In this document: positions 15,975 to 24,503 of the stretch, in pieces
Position numbering within the stretch: the stretch's first letter is position 1
How the letters are laid out: every line of letters begins with the position of its first letter
Translations under genes and position numbers: made by a program
NCBI GenBank assembly: GCA_963697805.1
Contig: CAVOPB010000003.1
Span: 310,001-374,000, forward strand
Direction of reading: 5' to 3'
Source of the DNA: VRUE01 sp963697805
Lineage (GTDB): Bacteria; Actinomycetota; Thermoleophilia; Solirubrobacterales; 70-9
DNA length: 64,000 nt
The notes under the pieces: model-generated
Told to the model about the DNA's origin: nothing
Database searches by the model: none
What the model saw: the letters and a program-made list of their open reading frames with translations, nothing else

Positions 15975-16763
15975 GTGGAAGCGGATTACGAGCTCGTCAA
16001 ATACGAGGTCACGGACGGCGTCGCCACGGTGACGCTGAACAACCCCGAGAAGCGAAACATGCTCTCCGGCCAGATGCTGGTCGAGCTCGTCGACGCGATC
16101 AAGCGGGTCCGCGACGACGAGGACGCGCGGGCCGTGGTTCTGACGGGTGCCGGCGACAAGGCCTTCTGCGCCGGTGCGGATCTGGGCGGTTTCTCCGCCG
16201 ACGTCCCGCTTGTTTCAAAACATTTTGCTTCTGATCTTTTCCTTGAATTTTTCCGGCTGATGCCGCGCCTCGGCAAGCCGTCGCTGTGCGGGGTCAACGG
16301 CCACGTCCTCGCGGGCGGGATGGGCCTGGCGCTCTCATGCGACCTGGTGATCGCCAAGGAGGGGGCGACCTTCGGCACGCCGGAGATCAACGTCGGCGCC
16401 TTCCCCTACATGATCATGGCGATCATCTACCGCAACGTCCCGCGCAAGAAGGTCAACGAGATGATGCTGCTGGGCGAGCGGCTGAGCGCCTCCGAAGCGG
16501 TCGAGTTCGGCCTCGCCAACAAAGTCGTTCCGGCTGCCGAGTTCGACGACGCGGTCGCCGATTGGGCCGGCAAGCTGGCCTCCAAGAGCCCGGTCCTGAT
16601 GCGGCTCGGCCACGACGCGATGTATCGCCAGCAGGACATGGCGGTCGACGACGCGCTCGAGTTCCTGCGCAGCCAGCTATCGCTGACCTTCAGCACCGAG
16701 GACATCGTCGAGGGCGTCACCGCCTTCTTCGAGAAACGGGAGCCTCAGTGGAAGGGACGATGA
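15975..16763 (+). CDS. Enoyl-CoA hydratase/isomerase (crotonase family)
   Basis: A 262-residue crotonase. The oxyanion-hole segments are KAFCAGADLGGF near residue 65 and NGHVLAGGMGLALSCDLVIA near 110; a candidate catalytic Glu lies in FGTPEINVGAFP. It would hydrate 2-enoyl-CoA after the neighbouring dehydrogenase. The start is GTG 15975 with a TATCGT box upstream. A stretch of about 15 codons at roughly 16209-16256 (VSKHFASDLFLEFF) is strikingly AT-rich and uses codons such as TCT, CTT, AAA and TTT that are rare in the rest of the gene. The frame is intact. Confidence 0.9.
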   Translation: MEADYELVKYEVTDGVATVTLNNPEKRNMLSGQMLVELVDAIKRVRDDEDARAVVLTGAGDKAFCAGADLGGFSADVPLVSKHFASDLFLEFFRLMPRLGKPSLCGVNGHVLAGGMGLALSCDLVIAKEGATFGTPEINVGAFPYMIMAIIYRNVPRKKVNEMMLLGERLSASEAVEFGLANKVVPAAEFDDAVADWAGKLASKSPVLMRLGHDAMYRQQDMAVDDALEFLRSQLSLTFSTEDIVEGVTAFFEKREPQWKGR

Positions 16764-17191
16764 GAATCGACCAGCGCTTCGAGCTGTTCGATCGCGTGGT
16801 CGAACCGCCGCGTCTGGATGGACTCGTCAAAGGACACGGTGAGCCCGCGGTACCCGATCGAGTAGAGGTAGCAATCGGCGCAGGTCCCGGAGCCGCTCGC
16901 CTGCGAGCCGATGGTTTCCCAATCGGCGTCCTCGAGGGCTGCCCGCAGCCGCCTGATCTTTTTCGGTGCAACCAGGAAGTGGACGGTCGCCCCCCGGTCC
17001 TGAAGCGTTGCGTGACGACCCGGCTCGATCTGGAGGCTGAGGAATTCGGCCTTGAGCCCGCCGCTGCGCGAGTACTTGACCGCGAACTGGGAGACGGTGG
17101 GGACCGGGTCGGGCTGCGCCCGTTCCACCGGGGATTCGCATCCCGGATAGGCGACCAAACACGAGATCATCGCTGCGAGGAACAGTCCCAT
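16745..17191 (-). CDS. Secreted or lipoprotein-like protein of unknown function
   Basis: A 148-residue protein. The N-terminus MGLFLAAMISCLVAYPGC looks like a short signal peptide ending at a Cys, a weak lipobox. The mature part has FAVKYSRSGGL, IRRLRAALEDADW, a CADCYLYSIGYRGLTVSFDE block and a final FDHAIEQLEALV helix. This pattern distantly recalls the small emfourin-type inhibitor fold, but that is only a guess. The start at 17191 was chosen because it gives the signal peptide; it is divergent from the carboxyltransferase gene. Its 3' end overlaps the enoyl-CoA hydratase gene by 19 bp. Confidence 0.6.
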   Translation of the reverse strand: MGLFLAAMISCLVAYPGCESPVERAQPDPVPTVSQFAVKYSRSGGLKAEFLSLQIEPGRHATLQDRGATVHFLVAPKKIRRLRAALEDADWETIGSQASGSGTCADCYLYSIGYRGLTVSFDESIQTRRFDHAIEQLEALVDSHRPFH

Positions 17192-17225
17192 GGGGAAAAA
17201 CGTTAGAGATGGACGAGGAGAGAGA

Positions 17226-18809
17226 TTGAGCGAGAACGACCACAAGCTGCCGGGGACTGCTTCTCTGGGAGATCTCACCGATCAGCTGCACGAGGCGCGC
17301 CAGAGGGCACAACTCGGTGGCGGCGAGGAGAAGATCGCCAAGCAGCATGAGCGCGGCAAGCTGACCGCGCGCGAGCGGATCGACCTCCTCGTCGATGTGG
17401 GGACCTTCGTCGAGCTCGGGATCCACGGCCGCCCGCATTTCGCCCAGCGGGCGATGGACGGGGTCGAGGCGCCGGCCGACGGCGTGATCACCGGCTGGGG
17501 CGACGTCGACGGCCGGCCGACCTGCATCGCCGCCTACGACTTCACCGTGATGGCGGGCTCGATGGGGATGACCGGGGAGCTCAAGGTGACTCGGCTGCGG
17601 GAGATGGCGCTGCAGAAGCGGATGCCCTTCATCTGGCTGCTCGACTCGGCCGGGGCGCGGATCCAGGAGGCCGCAGGGTCGCTCTTCGCCGGCTCCGGGC
17701 ACCTCTTCCGCGAGGAGGTCGAAATGTCGGGCGTGATCCCGATGGTGGCGGCGATGATGGGCCCCTGCGCGGCCGGCACCGCCTACATCCCGGCCCTCTC
17801 GGACTTCGTCCCGATGGTCTCGGGCCAGGGCGCGATGGCGCTCGCCGGCCCGCACCTGACCAAAGCGGTCACCGGCGAGGAGATCTCGATGGAGGAGCTG
17901 GGCGGCGCCAAGGTCCACTGCCGCAAGTCGGGAGTGGGGGACCTGGAGGTGCGCGACGACGAGGAATGCATCGCCAAGGTCAGGGCCTACCTCTCCTACT
18001 TCCCGCCCAACTGCGAGCAGAAGCCGCCGCTGGTCGAGACCTCCGACCCCGACGACCGTCGCTCCGAGAAGCTGATGGAGATCGTCCCCGAGTCCTCGCG
18101 CCAGCCCTACGACATGTACGAGGTGATCGCCGAGATCGTCGATGACGGCGAGTGGTTCGACATCAAGCCGAAATTCGCGAAAAGCCTGATCACATGCTTC
18201 GCGCGCTTCGGGGGCCAGCCGGTTGGGATCGTCGCCAACCAGCCGAAGCATCTGGCCGGGATCCTCGACAACGACTCATCCGACAAGGCGGCGCGCTTCA
18301 TCAACCTCTGCGACGCCTTCAACATCCCGCTGGTCTTCCTCCAGGACGTGCCCGGCTTCATGGTCGGCTCGAAGGTCGAGCACGCCGGGATCATCCGCCA
18401 TGGGGCGAAGATGCTCTACGCGGTCAGCCGCGCGACGGTGCCGAAGGTGACGGTGATCGTCCGCAAGGCCTATGGCGCCGGCTACTACGTGATGTGCGGC
18501 AAGGCCTACGAGCCCGACGTGATCGTCGCCTGGCCGGGGGCCGAGATCTCGGTGATGGGGGCCGAGGGTGCGGTCAACATCATCGGCCGCTCGGCGATCG
18601 AGGCCTCTGATGACCCGGAGGGGACGCGCGAGGCGATGCTCGACGCGGTCCGCCAGCAGATCGACCCCTACATCGCCGCCGGCAACGCGGTCATCGACGA
18701 CATCATCGACCCGCGGGAGACGCGGCCGACGATCGTCAGGGCGCTGCGGATGGCGCGGACCAAGCACGTCGAGAAGCCGGCCAAACGCCACGGGGTGATG
18801 CCGGTATGA
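17226..18809 (+). CDS. Acyl-CoA carboxylase, carboxyltransferase (beta) subunit
   Basis: A 527-residue carboxyltransferase of the propionyl-/acetyl-/methylcrotonyl-CoA carboxylase type, which moves a carboxyl group from biotin to an acyl-CoA. Landmarks: KLTARERIDLLVD, DFTVMAGSMG, LLDSAGARIQE, GAMALAGPHLTKAVTGEE, and the C-terminal PGFMVGS, RKAYGAGYYVMCGKAYEPD and AWPGAEISVMGAEGAVN. The start is TTG 17226 with GAGGAGAG before it. No biotin carboxylase or biotin carrier gene is in the window, so the partner subunit must be elsewhere. It heads an apparent operon reaching 22007; its stop overlaps the next ATG. Confidence 0.9.
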   Translation: MSENDHKLPGTASLGDLTDQLHEARQRAQLGGGEEKIAKQHERGKLTARERIDLLVDVGTFVELGIHGRPHFAQRAMDGVEAPADGVITGWGDVDGRPTCIAAYDFTVMAGSMGMTGELKVTRLREMALQKRMPFIWLLDSAGARIQEAAGSLFAGSGHLFREEVEMSGVIPMVAAMMGPCAAGTAYIPALSDFVPMVSGQGAMALAGPHLTKAVTGEEISMEELGGAKVHCRKSGVGDLEVRDDEECIAKVRAYLSYFPPNCEQKPPLVETSDPDDRRSEKLMEIVPESSRQPYDMYEVIAEIVDDGEWFDIKPKFAKSLITCFARFGGQPVGIVANQPKHLAGILDNDSSDKAARFINLCDAFNIPLVFLQDVPGFMVGSKVEHAGIIRHGAKMLYAVSRATVPKVTVIVRKAYGAGYYVMCGKAYEPDVIVAWPGAEISVMGAEGAVNIIGRSAIEASDDPEGTREAMLDAVRQQIDPYIAAGNAVIDDIIDPRETRPTIVRALRMARTKHVEKPAKRHGVMPV

Positions 18810-19129
18810 CCGAGGTCCTGCTCAAGAACGAGAAGGAGCAGTTCACCGGCGTGCTCGTCTTCGACGGGACGGTGTTCGAGGCGTTCGGGTTCGAGATCGG
18901 TGGCTCCTTCGGAAGCTTCGTCCGGATCCCGGTCGCGATGATGGAGAGCGCCGCCGCCTCTTTCGACTCGGGGTTGCTGAAGACTCCGCGGCTACAGATC
19001 GTCGGCCGCGAGGACCTCGGCCTCGGCGACCTGCTGCTGCCGTTCGATCCCGACCCCTCCGAGCAGGCTGCGATCGCCCAGCTTGTCGAGGAGATCCAGA
19101 AGGCGATCGACGAGAGGGGGGGAGCATGA
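18806..19129 (+). CDS. Small protein of unknown function in the carboxylase-BKACE operon
   Basis: A 107-residue acidic protein with no recognised family. Residues 1-45 are predicted strands (VLLKNEKEQFTGVLVFDG, then FEAFGFEIGG), giving a PH-like or barrel impression, and residues 85-105 form a helix (IAQLVEEIQKAIDE). There is no AMKM biotinylation site, so it is not a biotin carrier. The ATG overlaps the carboxyltransferase stop as ATGA and its own stop overlaps the micro-ORF start as ATGA. Small epsilon subunits of actinobacterial acyl-CoA carboxylases occupy such positions, but no sequence resemblance was verified. Confidence 0.7.
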   Translation: MTEVLLKNEKEQFTGVLVFDGTVFEAFGFEIGGSFGSFVRIPVAMMESAAASFDSGLLKTPRLQIVGREDLGLGDLLLPFDPDPSEQAAIAQLVEEIQKAIDERGGA

Positions 19130-19197
19130 GCGCGGCAGCGACCGAGTGTCCATATCTGATCCTTCACGAGGGAGCGAAGCGCGAGGTTTTGCAATGA
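19126..19197 (+). CDS. Junction micro-ORF, copy A of a repeated element
   Basis: A 23-codon frame with ATGA overlaps at both ends: its ATG overlaps the previous stop and its TGA overlaps the start of BKACE. It reads MSAAATECPY... and ends GAKREVLQ. The DNA matches copies at 31688-31759 and 56435-56512, best at both ends (ATGAGCGCGG and GAGCGAAGCGCGAGG). Copy A has the most divergent centre but the same length as copy B. Translation is plausible through coupling, and the GCGAGG near its end can serve as ribosome binding site for the next gene. Whether a peptide is made is unknown. Confidence 0.4.
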   Translation: MSAAATECPYLILHEGAKREVLQ

Positions 19198-20090
19198 GCT
19201 CATTCGAGGACCCGGTGGTGATCAGCTGCTCGATCAGCGGCGTGATCGCCAACCGCGACCAGTGCCCGGCGATCCCGTACACCCCCGAGGAGTACGCGGC
19301 CGAGGCGCGGCGCGCGGTCGACGAGGGCGCCTCGCAGATCCACATCCACGCCCGCAAGCCGGACGGGACGCCCTCCTACGAGGTCGAGGACTTCCGGGCG
19401 ATTACCGACGCGATCCTGGCCGAGGTCGGCGACGTGATCATCAACTACTCGACCGGGGCGATCGGGATCCCGATCGAGAAGCGGATCGAGTACCTGCGGG
19501 AGCTCCGGCCCGACGTCGCCGCGCTCAACATGAGCTCGATGAACTACGCCAAGTACAGCTCCCGGCGCAAGGACTTCGTCTTCAAAGCGGTCTTCGAGAA
19601 CAGCTTCGACACGATCATCGAGTTCCTGACGGCGATGAAGGAGCTGGGGGTCAAGCCCGAGCACGAGTGCTTCGACGCCGGCCACGTCGCCAACCTCGAC
19701 CCGCTGATCGACATGGGATTGCTGGATCGCACGCCGCTGCAGATCTCGCTCGTGATGGGGGTCAACGGCGGGATCAGGCCGACGGCGCGCAACGTCTCGC
19801 TGATGTCCGAGCAGATCCCCGGCGGCCCCGAGGGCGAGAACCAGTGGCAGGTGATCGGGATCTCCCGCGACCAGTGGAAACTGCTCGGCTCCTCGCTGGT
19901 CCTCGGCGGCAACGTCCGTGCCGGGGTCGAGGACAACCTCTACCTGCCGAGCGGGGAGATGGCGAAGTCCAACGGCGAGCTGATCGCCAAGGCGCGGCAG
20001 ATGGCGGAGGACGTCGGCCGCCGGGCCGCGAGCGTCGCCGAGGCCCGCGAGCTGCTGGGGGTGCCAAGACGTGAGCGGGCTCCCGCTTAG
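19194..20090 (+). CDS. BKACE (DUF849) beta-keto acid cleavage enzyme
   Basis: A 298-residue TIM-barrel protein of the 3-keto-5-aminohexanoate cleavage enzyme family. These enzymes use zinc to condense a beta-keto acid with acetyl-CoA, yielding acetoacetate and a new acyl-CoA. The zinc HxH is in QIHIHARKPDG near residue 48. Other blocks: INYSTGAIG, LNMSSMNYA, ECFDAGHVANL, LVMGVNGGIRPT and VRAGVEDNLYLPSGEMAKSNGELI. It lies in a coupled operon with a carboxyltransferase upstream and a CoA-transferase downstream. The substrate side chain cannot be read from sequence. Confidence 0.9.
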   Translation: MSSFEDPVVISCSISGVIANRDQCPAIPYTPEEYAAEARRAVDEGASQIHIHARKPDGTPSYEVEDFRAITDAILAEVGDVIINYSTGAIGIPIEKRIEYLRELRPDVAALNMSSMNYAKYSSRRKDFVFKAVFENSFDTIIEFLTAMKELGVKPEHECFDAGHVANLDPLIDMGLLDRTPLQISLVMGVNGGIRPTARNVSLMSEQIPGGPEGENQWQVIGISRDQWKLLGSSLVLGGNVRAGVEDNLYLPSGEMAKSNGELIAKARQMAEDVGRRAASVAEARELLGVPRRERAPA

Positions 20091-21306
20091 CGACGTCAGG
20101 GTCCTCGATCTGACCCGGCTCCTCCCGGGGGGCTTCTGCTCGCTGCTGCTCGCCGATCTCGGCGCCGAGGTGCTGAAGGTCGAGGACACGGGGATGGGCG
20201 ACTACGTTCGCTGGGCGCCGCCCTACTACGGGGGCGAGGAGCAGCAGGAGCTGGGGACGCGTTCGGCGCTCTACCTCTCCCTCAACCGCGGCAAGCGCTC
20301 GATCCGGCTGAACCTCAAGGAGGAGGAGGGCCGCGAGGCCCTGCTGCGGTTGGTGAAGGAATACGACGTCGTCCTCGACGGCTTCCGGCCCGGCGTCCTC
20401 GACCGGCTCGGCGTCGGCTACGAGCGGATGCGCGAGGAGAACCCGGCGATCGTTTTCTGCGCGATCAGCGGCTATGGCCAGGACGGCCCCTACACCGAGC
20501 GCGCCGGCCATGACATGAACTATCTCGGGCTGGTCGGGCTGCTCGGCCTGACCGGCGCCAAGGGGGGTCCGCCGGTCCAGTCGGGCGGGCAGATCGCCGA
20601 CCTCGGCGGCGGCGCCCTGATGGCCGCCTTCGGGGTGATGGCGGCGCTGCACGAGAGCCGCCGCTCTGGGGAGGGCCAGATGGTCGACGTCTCGATGGCC
20701 GATGGCGCCCTCTCCTGGCTGGCGATGGTCGCCGGGCGTTACTTCTGCGACGGCGAGGTCCCGCGGCGCGGTGAGCAGCAGCTCGCCGGCGGCCTGATCT
20801 GTTACCTGCCCTATGAGGCGAGCGACGGCTGGGTGACCTGCGGCGCGCTCGAGCCGAAGTTCTGGGCCGCGCTATGCAACGGGGTCGGGCGTCCGGATCT
20901 GATCGAGTCCCAGTTCGACGCCCCCGGCTCCGACGCATGGCGTGAGATCGCCGAGGTCTTTCGCTCCCGCACCCGCGAGGAGTGGCGGGCGTTCAACGAC
21001 GAGCACGATTGCTGCGTCGAGCCGGTCCTCGACATCGATGAGGCGCTCGACTCCGAGCTGGTCCGCGAGCGCGGGATGGTGGTCGAGATGGAGCAGCCCG
21101 AGCTGGGGACGATCCGCCAGCTCGGGTTCCCGGTGAAGATGAGCCGCACCCCGGGCGATCCGACCCGCCCGGCGCCGGCCTTCGGCGAGCACACACGGGA
21201 GGTCCTCGCCGAGGCGGGGTTCTCCGAGGACGAGGTCGCGGCGATGCTCGAGTCCGGCGCCGCGGCGGGGTCCAGCGCCGACTCCGCGGGCACCTTCCGA
21301 GCATGA
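20071..21306 (+). CDS. CaiB/BaiF (class III) CoA-transferase or racemase-like protein
   Basis: A 411-residue protein of the family III CoA-transferase/alpha-methylacyl-CoA racemase fold. It shows VRVLDLTRLLPGGFCSLLLADLGAEVLKVE at the start, NRGKRSIRLNLK, DGFRPGVLDRLGVGYE, ISGYGQDGPY, and later VDVSMADGALSW and a C-terminal RTPGDPTRPAPAFGEHT. AMACR itself has no Asp attack on a CoA donor; here the typical transferase Asp region reads AGHDMNY, which fits either activity. It starts at GTG 20071, overlapping BKACE by 20 bp, and its stop overlaps the MerR start. Confidence 0.87.
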   Translation: MSGLPLSDVRVLDLTRLLPGGFCSLLLADLGAEVLKVEDTGMGDYVRWAPPYYGGEEQQELGTRSALYLSLNRGKRSIRLNLKEEEGREALLRLVKEYDVVLDGFRPGVLDRLGVGYERMREENPAIVFCAISGYGQDGPYTERAGHDMNYLGLVGLLGLTGAKGGPPVQSGGQIADLGGGALMAAFGVMAALHESRRSGEGQMVDVSMADGALSWLAMVAGRYFCDGEVPRRGEQQLAGGLICYLPYEASDGWVTCGALEPKFWAALCNGVGRPDLIESQFDAPGSDAWREIAEVFRSRTREEWRAFNDEHDCCVEPVLDIDEALDSELVRERGMVVEMEQPELGTIRQLGFPVKMSRTPGDPTRPAPAFGEHTREVLAEAGFSEDEVAAMLESGAAAGSSADSAGTFRA

Positions 21307-22007
21307 GCGCCAGCGCCGAGCAGTCGCTGTTGCGGATCGGCGAGCTGGCCGAGGCCTCGGGGGTCCCGGTGCCGACGATCAAGCACTACCTGCGCGAGGG
21401 TCTGCTTCCCGAGCCGGTCAAGACCAGCCGCAACATGGCGTACTACCCGCCCGAGTTCGTCGATCGGATCAGGCTGATCAAGCAGCTGCAGGAGGAGCGG
21501 TACATGCCGCTGAAGGCGATCAAGTCGGTCCTCGACGAAGGCCCCGAGCGGGCCCGGGCCCTGGTCGAGCTCGAGGACCGGATCCTCGATCGCGCCCTCG
21601 CCGACGAGCGGGCGCGGACCAGCGCGGCCAAGGCGCGCGAGAGCTACGGGGTGCCAAAGGAGGTCCTGGACCGGCTCGAGGAGCTCGAGGTGCTGAGCCC
21701 GAACAGCCGCGGCTACTCCCCCTCCGACATCCGGATCATCGAGGCGATCAGCCGCTTTCGCACCGGCGGCTACGACGAGGAGATCGGGTTCACGGTCTAC
21801 GACACCCTCCGCTATAAGCGGGCGATCGAAGAGCTGGTCCGGGAAGAGATCGGGATGGTGATGGAGCGGCTCGCGGGCGAGGTGCCGCCGGAGAAGGTCG
21901 TCGCGATGCTGGAAGCCGGTTCGCAGCCGCTCCACGACCTGATCGCTGCCCTCCACACCAAGGCGATGGTCGCCGAGCTCGAGAGGCACCGCGCGAATCG
22001 GCCATAA
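21303..22007 (+). CDS. MerR family transcriptional regulator
   Basis: A 234-residue regulator. The N-terminal MerR winged HTH is LLRIGELAEASGVPVPTIKHYLREGLLPEPVKTSRNMAYY. A helical region from residue 70 contains a second HTH-like block (GVPKEVLDRLEELEVLSPNSRGYSPSDIRIIEAISRF), so the protein has two DNA-binding-like halves. There are no metal-binding cysteines, pointing to an organic or CoA-ester effector. As the last gene of the carboxyltransferase-BKACE-CoA-transferase operon (ATGA overlap), it is the likely local regulator. Confidence 0.87.
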   Translation: MSASAEQSLLRIGELAEASGVPVPTIKHYLREGLLPEPVKTSRNMAYYPPEFVDRIRLIKQLQEERYMPLKAIKSVLDEGPERARALVELEDRILDRALADERARTSAAKARESYGVPKEVLDRLEELEVLSPNSRGYSPSDIRIIEAISRFRTGGYDEEIGFTVYDTLRYKRAIEELVREEIGMVMERLAGEVPPEKVVAMLEAGSQPLHDLIAALHTKAMVAELERHRANRP

Positions 22008-22008
22008 T
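22003..22008 (+). promoter_or_regulatory. Putative -10 box (CATAAT) of a leaderless promoter
   Basis: CATAAT overlaps the end of the MerR gene and lies 6 bp before the ATG at 22015. Confidence 0.4.
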
Positions 22009-22014
22009 TTGGCG

Positions 22015-22335
22015 ATGGCGCCTGCTGTGGAGAACGGGCCGCAGACCCAGTCGGTGGCGCTGGTCCTGGCGTCGGTCGGCATCACCCTCTGCTCGGGTCT
22101 CGCGCTTGCGTTCGTCTCGCTCCTGATGGCGATCGGAGGGTCTCATCCGATCGCCGGGACCCTCGGCTGGATCATCGTTCTCCTGCCGCTGCCGGGCGCG
22201 ATCGTCGGCTCGGTGGCCAGCGTCGCCAGCGGCCGCTGGTGGCCGTTCTGGGTCGGCCTCACTCTCACCTGTCTGCCCGTCGTGCTGGCGATCCTCCTCG
22301 CCGAACCCGGCCACGGCTTCCAGGAAATGGACTAG
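22015..22335 (+). CDS. Small multi-pass membrane protein
   Basis: A 106-residue protein with three hydrophobic segments, near residues 14-40, 45-68 and 78-100, separated by short loops. No family is recognised. The ATG at 22015 is preceded by CATAAT at 6 bp; a TTG two codons upstream is an alternative. Its 3' end overlaps the convergent epimerase gene by 4 bp. Confidence 0.62.
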   Translation: MAPAVENGPQTQSVALVLASVGITLCSGLALAFVSLLMAIGGSHPIAGTLGWIIVLLPLPGAIVGSVASVASGRWWPFWVGLTLTCLPVVLAILLAEPGHGFQEMD

Positions 22336-23315
22336 GCGGCCACGCCGCGCAGCTCGGCCAGGCCCTGCTCGCGGGAGACGATCGGCGCGTAGCCGAGCTC
22401 GCCCTTCGCCTTCGAGATGTCGATCGTGCACTCCTGGGTCAGGACCCAGGAGCGAAAGGTCGTCATCGGCGGCTCGCCCTTCAGCGGCAGCAGCTTCCAG
22501 GCGGCCTGCGAGACGGCCGCAATCGGCCTCGCCGTCCAGGCGGGAAGGCTGCGGTCGGGAGGCTCGACCCCCTGGGTTCGCAGCATCGCGGTGACGAACT
22601 CGCGGAAGACGACGGGCTCGTCGTCGGTGATGAAGTAGGCCTCGCCCGGCCGGCCCTTCCGAGCCGCCAGCAGCATCCCCTCGACCACGTTGTCGACGTG
22701 GGCGGTATCGGTGACGTTGCGGCCGCCGCCGATCCAGGCCCAGCCGCCGCTCTCGACGGTGGCCACCATGCCCCTAAGCAGGGTCGTATCGCCCTTGCCC
22801 CAGACGAAGCGGGGCCTGACGGTGACGGTCTCGAATCCGCCGCGGTTCGCGCGCCGCACCGCGAGCTCCGCGCGCGCCTTGGTCGCCGAGTAGGGCGCCG
22901 GCGAGTCCGGTCGCAGCGGCGCCTGCTCGTCGACATGGACAAGGGGGTCACCCGCCATCAGAGCCGCCTCCGTCCCGCAGTGGACGAAGCGACGAACGCC
23001 TGCCGCGGCCGCCGCGTTCAGCGCGTTCTCGGTCCCCTCGACGTTCCAGCGCTCGAAGTCCTCCCACGGCCCCCACTCGCTTACGTGGGCGGCGAGATGA
23101 AAGGCGACATCGGCGCCCGCGGCGCCCGCCTCGAGCGACCCACGGTCGGAGAGGTCGCCGCGCACCGGCTCGGCGCCGCGGTCGGCCACCAGTTGGGCCG
23201 AGCCGTCGGATCTGGCGAGTGCCCGTACCACAGTCCCGTCGCGGACCAGCCGATCGATCAGGCGGCCGCCGATGAAGCCAGACCCACCGGTCACGAATGC
23301 CGTCGAGGACGTCAC
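22332..23315 (-). CDS. NAD-dependent epimerase/dehydratase (extended SDR)
   Basis: A 327-residue extended SDR. The NAD motif is FVTGGSGFIGGRLIDRL at the N-terminus, the acidic NAD(P) residue follows near ALARSDGS, and the catalytic YSATK is near residue 150. Downstream it has RPRFVWGKGDTTLL and a substrate-binding half with RKGRPGEAYFITDDEPV, as in 3-beta-hydroxysteroid and sterol C4-decarboxylase-like dehydrogenases. Substrate could be a sugar nucleotide, sterol-like or ketone lipid. The start is GTG 23315. Longer frames run antisense through the collagen-like gene and are rejected. Confidence 0.85.
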   Translation of the reverse strand: MTSSTAFVTGGSGFIGGRLIDRLVRDGTVVRALARSDGSAQLVADRGAEPVRGDLSDRGSLEAGAAGADVAFHLAAHVSEWGPWEDFERWNVEGTENALNAAAAAGVRRFVHCGTEAALMAGDPLVHVDEQAPLRPDSPAPYSATKARAELAVRRANRGGFETVTVRPRFVWGKGDTTLLRGMVATVESGGWAWIGGGRNVTDTAHVDNVVEGMLLAARKGRPGEAYFITDDEPVVFREFVTAMLRTQGVEPPDRSLPAWTARPIAAVSQAAWKLLPLKGEPPMTTFRSWVLTQECTIDISKAKGELGYAPIVSREQGLAELRGVAA

Positions 23316-23451
23316 CGGCGCCGATGTTAGTCCCAGCCGGGCGGGGGTAGGTGGTCGATCAGACGTCCAGATCATTTTGGCGTGGCGGCCCTGGGCTGGT
23401 ACGCCTGTGCGGAGTAGTCCATCCCGGCGCGATCGACCTGGAGGAGGCGGC

Positions 23452-24483
23452 ATGAACTTGACGATTGGTAGGCGGGCGGTTCCGTTGGCCCTGATCGGAC
23501 TGACAGCTGCGGTGGCTGTGCTGATTCTTGCAATGGGTCCCGGTCTCGCCCAGGCCGACCCTGGCCATGGTTCGGCAAAGAAGTCGAAGAAGGGCAAGAA
23601 GGGACCGAGGGGGGCGAAGGGGCCGAAGGGCGACCAGGGGCCGCCGGGGCCGCAGGGGCCGATCGGCCTGCCCGGGCCGAAAGGCGACCCCGGCCCAGCC
23701 GGTGCTGAAGGCCCCCGCGGGGCGACGGGATCCACCGGCCCGGCGGGGACGCCAGGAGCAAACGGCGCAACCGGCGCAACCGGGGCGACAGGGACTTCAG
23801 GGACTCCAGGGGCTGCAGGCGCGACCGGAGCGACCGGCCCGGCGGGGCCCACTGGCCCGAGTGGGCCTGCGGGTGGCCCGACGGGCGAAACAGGCCGCCA
23901 CCGGGGCTACTGGGGCGACGGGGGACGCTGGTGCGACCGGGGACGTTGGCGCGACTGGCGCGACCGGTGCCACGGGTCCATCAGGTCCGGAAGGTCCAAC
24001 CGGAGCCGAAGGGGCAACCGGAGCCACCGGTGCGACCGGAGAGGCGGGCGGAGCCGGAGACATCGGCGCCACTGGCCCAACTGGGCCGAGCGGCCCAACT
24101 GGGCCAACTGGCTCGACCGGAGACACCGGAGCGACTGGTGACAACGGCGCAACCGGTGACAGCGGCGCCACGGGTGGAGCTGGGCCAACCGGCGATACGG
24201 GCGCGACCGGCGCCACCGGTCCGGCCGCGAGCCAGATTGTATGGGGATCGGCGACCGAAGCACGATCAATCGGCGGACCTGTCCCGCGGAAACCGTCCTC
24301 TTGGGTGGTGGGTTCGAGCTCGTCAATGAAGGTGGAAAGGCCCAACCGGAAGCGGCAGACGACATCTCCGCGAGCCAATCCAGACTGACGACGGACCCGG
24401 TTGGGAAGCCACGGTGCTTCAGCAGAACCGGCGCGGACACCGAAGTCATCGCCTACGCGGTCTGCTCGGCTCCAACTCCCTAG
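23452..24483 (+). pseudogene. Decayed collagen-like secreted protein gene
   Basis: The frame starts MNLTIGRRAVPLALIGLTAA, a signal-peptide-like segment, followed by a Lys-rich stretch and Gly-X-Y triplets (GPPGPQGPIGLPG and others). Near 23905 one extra base shifts the Gly-X-Y reading to another frame; near 24238 one missing base returns it to the original. Then LLGGGFELVNEGG reads correctly, but two extra bases near 24380 and one near 24430 displace the centre of the C-terminal domain, while EVIAYAVCSAPTP is back in frame. The original frame has a stop at 24139-24141. Compared with the intact paralogue at 24623, this is best read as a pseudogene. Sequencing error cannot be excluded. Confidence 0.7.
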
Positions 24484-24503
24484 GAGCCGACATAAGTGCG
24501 TGC

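Noticed and set aside
17226..19129. Biotin carrier protein in the 107-residue gene
   Set aside because: There is no AMKM/EAMKM biotinylation motif in the sequence.
23272..23451. In-frame upstream extension of the first collagen-like gene
   Set aside because: It lies largely within the divergent epimerase gene and would remove the signal peptide from the N-terminus.
22332..23852. Extended 506-codon version of the epimerase
   Set aside because: The extra N-terminus is the antisense of collagen repeats (Pro-Val-Ala patterns), not a real domain; GTG 23315 places the NAD motif at the normal position.
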